Origin: Chloroflexota bacterium
GTDB taxonomy: Bacteria > Chloroflexota > Ktedonobacteria > Ktedonobacterales > Ktedonobacteraceae
Direction: 5' to 3'
Assembly (NCBI GenBank): GCA_005881995.1
Contig: VBHV01000653.1
Location: forward strand, 1-9,657
Length of the DNA stretch: 9,657 nt
Shown here: piece by piece, positions 6,245 to 9,657 of the stretch
Numbering within the stretch: the stretch's first letter is position 1
Layout of the letters: each line of letters opens with the position of its first letter
Translations under genes and position numbers: made by a program
The notes under the pieces: generated by a model
The model's database searches: none
Told to the model about the DNA's origin: nothing
The model's input: only the letters and a program-made list of their open reading frames with translations

Positions 6245-7108
6245 ATGCAAATAGGCGTTGGTTTACCTTCTGTCATCCCTGGCGTGCAGGGAAAAGACGT
6301 TTTGGCATGGGCCAGAAAAGCGGATGCTGGCCCGTTCTCCAGTCTTGCTGTTATTGACCGCCTGGTTTACCCTAACTACGAAACGCTGATCACGCTGGCG
6401 GCGGCAGCAGGCACTACTCAACGTATCCGGTTGATACCCAGCGTGTTGTTAGCGCCGCTGCGCAATGCGGCGTTGCTCGCGAAACAGGCGGCCAGTCTCG
6501 ATGCACTTTCTGGAGGTCGCCTCACGCTTGGACTGGGTGTTGGAGGGCGCGAGGATGACTTTATTGCTGTCGAGGTGCCATTCCACAGGCGGGGGAAAAT
6601 CTTTGAGGAACAACTGACAACTATGAAACGTATCTGGTCGGGTCAACCGTTCAGCGACGATGTAGGGCCAATTGGACCTGCCCCCGCACGGCCAGGGGGG
6701 CCTGAACTGCTCATCGGCGGGTATTCCCCAGTTGCGATACAACGCGTTGGGCGTTGGGGAGATGGTTATATTTCTGGAGGCGGAGGGCCAGAGAGGTCAA
6801 ACCAGGGCTTCAGATTGGCCGAAGAATCCTGGAAGGCTGCCGGTAGAGAGGGGAAACCACGCCTGGTCGGAGCCATGTATTATGCCCTTGGCCCAGATGC
6901 AGCGGAACGCGGAGGCGCGTATATCCGCCACTATTACTCATTTCTGGGGCCGATGGCGGACATGATGGCGAAGACGCTGCCAACCTCGCTTGAGGCGATT
7001 AAGGGCGCTATACAGGGCTTTGCCGATATTGGAACCGATGAATTGATTCTCTGGCCATGCACACCCGACCTGGAACAGATTGATCAATTGGCTCAATTGA
7101 TTGGCTAA
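6245..7108 (+). CDS. LLM-class flavin-dependent oxidoreductase (luciferase-like; FMN or F420)
   Basis: A 287-residue bacterial luciferase-like TIM-barrel protein, presumably cytoplasmic. Family signs in order: the N-terminal strand MQIGVGLPSV; a conserved-looking VIDRLVYPNYETLITLAAAAGTTQRIRLIPSVLLAPLRNAALLAKQAASLD layout split over residues 36-86; the hallmark SGGRLTLGLGVG (89-100); an IWSGQPF stretch; and LLIGGYSPVAIQRVGRWGDGYI near the middle, typical of cofactor and substrate pocket loops. The length is somewhat short but normal for the compact subgroup. Start ATG 6245 has GAGGGAG at 6232-6238, 6 bases upstream. It lies 22 bases after the probable selenoprotein gene, so co-transcription is likely. 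Sequence alone does not tell FMN from F420 use, nor the substrate. Confidence 0.88.
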   Translation: MQIGVGLPSVIPGVQGKDVLAWARKADAGPFSSLAVIDRLVYPNYETLITLAAAAGTTQRIRLIPSVLLAPLRNAALLAKQAASLDALSGGRLTLGLGVGGREDDFIAVEVPFHRRGKIFEEQLTTMKRIWSGQPFSDDVGPIGPAPARPGGPELLIGGYSPVAIQRVGRWGDGYISGGGGPERSNQGFRLAEESWKAAGREGKPRLVGAMYYALGPDAAERGGAYIRHYYSFLGPMADMMAKTLPTSLEAIKGAIQGFADIGTDELILWPCTPDLEQIDQLAQLIG

Positions 7109-7118
7109 TCGATTCCGA

Positions 7119-7262
7119 TCGTAGGGACAATGGGCGGGAGGGTGGATGATGTGGGGGCCTTGTGCTTGTCCGCCCCGTGTAACAAGAAGACTCAGCATGA
7201 CTGAGGAACGGGACAAGCACAAGGCCCCCTCGTCCGCTCAACGCCACCCATTGTCCCTACGA
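7119..7262. repeat. 144-base imperfect palindromic element (MITE-like or structured repeat)
   Basis: Outer arms of 16 bases (7119-7134 and 7247-7262; core GTAGGGACAATGGG) and inner arms of 19 bases (GGGGGCCTTGTGCTTGTCC at 7153-7171, its complement at 7211-7229) pair perfectly. Between them, 17-18 bases on each side do not pair. The central part carries its own small hairpin, CTCAG (7191-7195) with CTGAG (7201-7205). There is no open frame and no obvious target-site duplication. It starts 10 bases after the LLM stop, so it could also end that transcript. The arms-bulge-arms layout suits a non-autonomous mobile element or a dispersed structured repeat; copy number cannot be seen here. Confidence 0.75.
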
Positions 7263-7429
7263 ACCGGGACGCGATAATCCTTGATAACCAGCTTGCCAAT
7301 GCCTCCTCTTCTCATGCCCGTCCAAACCTGGACGCCGTCACCTCTGAATCTGCGAATATTCAGCACTATTGACCATATCGAAGTGACAATCGTCTTTATG
7401 TTTGCAATGTAATATGTAAGGAGGCTTCT
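7263..7429. other. Intergenic stretch before gtrA with two small hairpins
   Basis: This is the remainder of the 321-base gap between the LLM gene and the GtrA-like gene. CGTCCA/TGGACG (7319-7324 and 7329-7334) and CTGAAT/ATTCAG (7344-7349 and 7358-7363) can form short hairpins. TTGACC at 7369-7374 is a fair -35, but no matching -10 at the right distance stands out. I see no gene here. Confidence 0.4.
7418..7424 (+). promoter_or_regulatory. Ribosome binding site fixing the TTG start of the GtrA-like gene
   Basis: AAGGAGG at 7418-7424 is a near-consensus ribosome site 5 bases before TTG 7430. No ATG or GTG at a suitable distance competes, so the rare TTG start is well supported. Confidence 0.75.
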
Positions 7430-7951
7430 TTGGCTAAAACATCTGAACTTGAACCAATCGTTGAACCGATGGTAGAGGAGGTAGTGGTTTCTCGAACCTG
7501 GGTATGGTATAGCTCGTTACTGCAAATTCTGCGTTTTAGTATCGTAGGTATATTGAACACTAGCATTGATGTACTAACGCTAAATATCCTCGTTCTGCTG
7601 TTTCCAATCCACAACGCTAATCTCTTGTTGATCTACAACTCAATCGCCTACCTATTCGGTGCGCTCAACAGCTTCCTCTTAAACAAATATTGGACATTTA
7701 AACGTAAACACACCGTTACAGGCGGTGAATTACTCCGTTTCGCCATTATCAATGTGATCGGTATCCTCTGCAATGATGCTATTATTTGGAGCGCCGCGCA
7801 GTTATTACATACCATGATTCCAAACACAGTGGTATGGGCCAATGCCGCAAAATTGTGCGCCGTATTGGGCACAGCCTTCGTGACCTATCTCGGCATGCGC
7901 CTGTGGGTCTTCGCAGGCAAGCATTACAACGAGGCGATTGATGTAAAATGA
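7430..7951 (+). CDS. GtrA-like family membrane protein
   Basis: GtrA-like proteins are small integral membrane proteins, often thought to help move polyprenyl-linked sugars across the membrane for surface glycan modification. This one has 173 residues, with four hydrophobic segments after a polar N-terminus of about 30 residues. Family marks: LRFSIVGILNTSIDVLTLNIL (first segment with the G-x-x-N-T-x-x-D pattern), AYLFGALNSFLLNKYWTFKRK (the N-K-Y-W-x-F motif after segment 2), and AAKLCAVLGTAFVTYLGMRLWVFAGK, a similar ending after segment 4. The start is TTG, supported by AAGGAGG. A glycosyltransferase gene lies 205 bases downstream on the same strand, consistent with a shared role in surface glycans, though the gap suggests separate control. 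Confidence 0.9.
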   Translation: MAKTSELEPIVEPMVEEVVVSRTWVWYSSLLQILRFSIVGILNTSIDVLTLNILVLLFPIHNANLLLIYNSIAYLFGALNSFLLNKYWTFKRKHTVTGGELLRFAIINVIGILCNDAIIWSAAQLLHTMIPNTVVWANAAKLCAVLGTAFVTYLGMRLWVFAGKHYNEAIDVK

Positions 7952-7972
7952 CGAGGAGGAAGCCTCCCCACG

Positions 7973-8003
7973 TTACGTAAAGCCAGGGCTAGAATGCATT
8001 CTA
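7973..8003. promoter_or_regulatory. Perfect 14-base palindrome near a second short palindrome, gtrA/glycosyltransferase gap
   Basis: TAGAATGCATTCTA at 7990-8003 is a perfect 14-base palindrome. TTACGTAA at 7973-7980 is a perfect 8-base one just upstream. They lie about 150 bases before the glycosyltransferase, in a 205-base gap that also has a -10-like GATAAT (8030-8035, preceded by TGTGA) and TATATA (8106-8111). The long palindrome has no loop, so it suits a dimeric DNA-binding protein better than an RNA terminator. The regulator is unknown. Confidence 0.4.
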
Positions 8004-8156
8004 TCTGCCAGGCACTCCATTTTATGTGAGATAATGAGAGTGCTATCGAGTCATGCCTGATGGTCTATTTTTGCAAATGCAACGCGTCAATCACCTCATA
8101 CGTGCTATATATGTAACTAGATGAGCAACAACGGGTTAGATGTGAGGAACCTCAAC

Positions 8157-9374
8157 ATGAGAATAGCACAAATCGCTCCTCCCTGGCTGCCTATTCCACC
8201 AAAGAACTATGGCGGAACGGAGAATGTACTCTATAATCTTGTAGAAGCGCAGGTTGCGCAGGGGCATGACGTTACTTTATTTGCGCCCGGAGATGCCAGG
8301 ACATCGGCAAAACTGGTATCTTTTTTTCCCCGGTCGCTTCTTGAAGAAGGCATTCCCTGGACCATGCATCTTAAAGCGTATTATCACTTACATAAAGCCG
8401 TTGAGCAGATCAAAGAGCAAAGTTTTGATATTGTTCATACCCACCTCTCCTCGAGCGCGGACATGTACGTGTTTCCCCTCACTGCTTCACTTACTACCCC
8501 ACACGTCACAACATTGCATAGCCACTTTCCCTTTGATCGCGATGCACGAACGGGAAAGATAGGTGATGCCGACTCTTATTATATGGAATGGGCGCCTGAT
8601 GTCCCAACGATTTCGATTAGCGAAAGCGCGCGTAAAGAAGAGGGAGCGCTCTTTCCGCTGAACTTTATAGGCGTGGTACATAACGGTATATCGATGCGAG
8701 AGTATTACCGGGTGAACGCGCCAAAGGGAGACTACTTTGTCTGGTTGGGACGTTTTATGCCGGAAAAAGGCGCGCACCTGGCAATCGAAGCGGCAAAGCG
8801 CGCAAAAGTGCCACTGATCCTGGCCGGTACCATTGATCGGTATACCAAGGAATCGATGGACTACTTCAACGAAGTCATCAAACCTCAGATCGGAAGCGAG
8901 CAGATTTCCTACATTGGCCCTGTCAATGTGAACCAGAAAATGCATTTATTCAGTCGCGCGCGTGGCCTCCTCAATCCCATCGAATGGGAAGAGCCTTTCG
9001 GCATGGTGATGATCGAAGCGATGTCACAGGGGTGTCCGGTTATCTCGTTTGCGCGAGGAGCTGCGCCGGAGATCGTGGCGGACCAGGTATCGGGCTTCCT
9101 GGTACGCACTGTCGATGAAATGGTTGAGCGCATTCCACAAATCGATACCATTGACCGGAATGCAGTTCGCATGCACTTCGAGCGCAATTTCTCTGCGCGC
9201 GTGATGGCAGAGAAATACACCGAGGTCTATAAACAGGTCATTCAGTTGAACAGAAACGTTACACCATCCGAGCTCTCCCCTACCGGTGGGGAAATAATAA
9301 AGTCTCCTGCCCTGGGAAAAGCAAAGGTATCCTCGCCTGGCATGTTCCCACCCTCGACTCTTTCAGCGCAGTAA
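8157..9374 (+). CDS. Glycosyltransferase family 4 (GT-B fold)
   Basis: A retaining, presumably cytoplasmic transferase moving a sugar from a nucleotide-sugar donor to an acceptor I cannot identify. It has 405 residues from MRIAQIAPPWLPIPP. The N-terminal domain has the glycine loop KNYGGTENVLYNLVEAQVAQGHDV and VHTHLSSSAD, and the acceptor-side HS region TTLHSHF. The C-terminal domain has YFVWLGRFMPEKG, the donor-site motif EPFGMVMIEAMSQGCPV with the E-x7-E pair Glu279/Glu287, and GAAPEIV. The last 40-50 residues (polar, Pro/Ser-rich) look like a non-domain tail. Start choice: ATG 8157 has GAGG (8144-8147) 9 bases upstream and gives the typical family N-terminus. ATG 8121 in the same frame would add 12 residues but has no ribosome site. 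It resembles GT4 enzymes acting on envelope or glycogen-like glycans; the exact product is unknown. Confidence 0.9.
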   Translation: MRIAQIAPPWLPIPPKNYGGTENVLYNLVEAQVAQGHDVTLFAPGDARTSAKLVSFFPRSLLEEGIPWTMHLKAYYHLHKAVEQIKEQSFDIVHTHLSSSADMYVFPLTASLTTPHVTTLHSHFPFDRDARTGKIGDADSYYMEWAPDVPTISISESARKEEGALFPLNFIGVVHNGISMREYYRVNAPKGDYFVWLGRFMPEKGAHLAIEAAKRAKVPLILAGTIDRYTKESMDYFNEVIKPQIGSEQISYIGPVNVNQKMHLFSRARGLLNPIEWEEPFGMVMIEAMSQGCPVISFARGAAPEIVADQVSGFLVRTVDEMVERIPQIDTIDRNAVRMHFERNFSARVMAEKYTEVYKQVIQLNRNVTPSELSPTGGEIIKSPALGKAKVSSPGMFPPSTLSAQ

Positions 9375-9416
9375 AAAGGCGTAGTTGGATATGCAACATT
9401 CATTACAGGACAGTAG

Positions 9417-9440
9417 CCCAGGTACTCAGCGGTACCTGGG
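9417..9440 (+). terminator. Strong hairpin terminator after the glycosyltransferase
   Basis: CCCAGGTAC (9417-9425) pairs perfectly with GTACCTGGG (9432-9440) around a six-base loop, and a T/C-rich run (TTCTCTTCATTCC) follows. It lies 42 bases after the stop codon and just before the next promoter, so it probably separates the two units. The T-run is interrupted, so termination may be incomplete. Confidence 0.65.
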
Positions 9441-9462
9441 TTCTCTTCATTCCATTGGGCTG

Positions 9463-9471
9463 TGATAGAAT
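9463..9471 (+). promoter_or_regulatory. Extended -10 promoter for the crotonyl-CoA reductase gene
   Basis: TGATAGAAT is an extended -10 (TGn plus TAGAAT at 9466-9471). Only a weak T-rich -35 lies upstream, partly in the terminator tail. It would start transcription near 9478, about 25 bases before the ATG, leaving AAGGAG (9492-9497) in the leader. Confidence 0.5.
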
Positions 9472-9502
9472 GAGAAGACAACGTATTTAGCAAGGAGAAC
9501 CC

Positions 9503-9657
9503 ATGGCCAGCAAAAATATTTATCCCATCGGCACCCTTCCCCCACTGGGAGAGGTTCCTGAGTACATGTATGCGCAGGTCATACGCCAGGACCGGCTGGG
9601 CGAGCCTCGTGTTGCCTTCCAGATCGAGGAGATGGAGGTACCAGACATTGCCCCGGA
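9503..9657 (+). CDS. ccrA: Crotonyl-CoA carboxylase/reductase, 5' part only
   Basis: Only the first 51 codons are in the window. The enzyme reductively carboxylates crotonyl-CoA to ethylmalonyl-CoA with NADPH and CO2, feeding the ethylmalonyl-CoA pathway or polyketide extender supply. The visible part, [19 protein letters not shown] then [22 protein letters not shown], matches the typical N-terminus of this MDR-superfamily branch (a [M/L]PPLGxVPxxMYAxxIRxxRxGEP pattern) and differs from ordinary short-form quinone reductases. AAGGAG at 9492-9497 lies 5 bases before the ATG. The catalytic and CO2-binding residues lie outside the window, so carboxylase activity cannot be told from a plain reductase. 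Confidence 0.83.
   Translation, partial: MASKNIYPIGTLPPLGEVPEYMYAQVIRQDRLGEPRVAFQIEEMEVPDIAP

Noticed and set aside
7383..7413. GTGACA/TGTAAT promoter for the GtrA-like gene
   Set aside because: The spacer is 19 bases and the implied transcript start would fall in the ribosome binding site.
7955..7967. GGAGG-AAG-CCTCC hairpin after the GtrA-like gene as a terminator
   Set aside because: Five-base stem, three-base loop and no T-run; too weak to call.

Overview
The window (about 53% GC by eye, dense and operon-like) looks like chromosomal DNA of a free-living bacterium. Its gene styles recall Ktedonobacteria (Chloroflexota): a GH65 phosphorylase with beta-phosphoglucomutase, an NHLRC2-like thioredoxin/NHL protein, an LLM-class oxidoreductase, crotonyl-CoA carboxylase/reductase, and small hairpin-rich intergenic repeats. 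The taxon is an inference from protein style and was not tested. I see no tRNA, rRNA, CRISPR, transposase or phage genes.

Left block (1-2792, minus strand): beta-phosphoglucomutase is followed 48 bases downstream by a GH65 glycoside phosphorylase that runs off the left edge. Together they would split an alpha-linked glucose disaccharide with phosphate and feed the beta-glucose 1-phosphate into glycolysis. The divergent intergenic region (2793-2989) carries two neighbouring inverted repeats that look like a regulator site. On its other side azlC and azlD (plus strand, overlapping stop and start) encode a two-part branched-chain amino acid exporter. This AzlC appears to lack about 20 residues that normally carry the conserved TDE motif. 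A small YflT-like general-stress protein (minus) converges on azlD across a shared hairpin.

Middle block (4735-7108, plus strand): this is the most interesting part. A 495-codon frame encodes an N-terminal thioredoxin/TlpA-like domain and a C-terminal six-repeat NHL propeller. It is broken only by an in-frame TGA at 4873-4875, exactly where relatives have the first cysteine of the catalytic C-I-N-C motif. A hairpin starts 12 bases after the TGA, at about the position expected for a bacterial SECIS element. The best reading is a selenoprotein with a U-I-N-C active site, which a standard gene caller would truncate or start at the wrong codon. An LLM-class flavin/F420-dependent oxidoreductase follows after 22 bases, probably in the same operon.

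Right block (7109-9657): a 144-base imperfect palindromic element (MITE-like or a structured repeat) fills the gap after the LLM gene. Then come a GtrA-like membrane protein (TTG start), a gap holding a perfect 14-base palindrome, a GT4-like glycosyltransferase, a strong hairpin terminator, and the first 51 codons of crotonyl-CoA carboxylase/reductase behind its own extended -10 promoter. GtrA and the glycosyltransferase suggest a role in cell-surface glycan synthesis. The reductase starts a separate unit in CoA-thioester metabolism.
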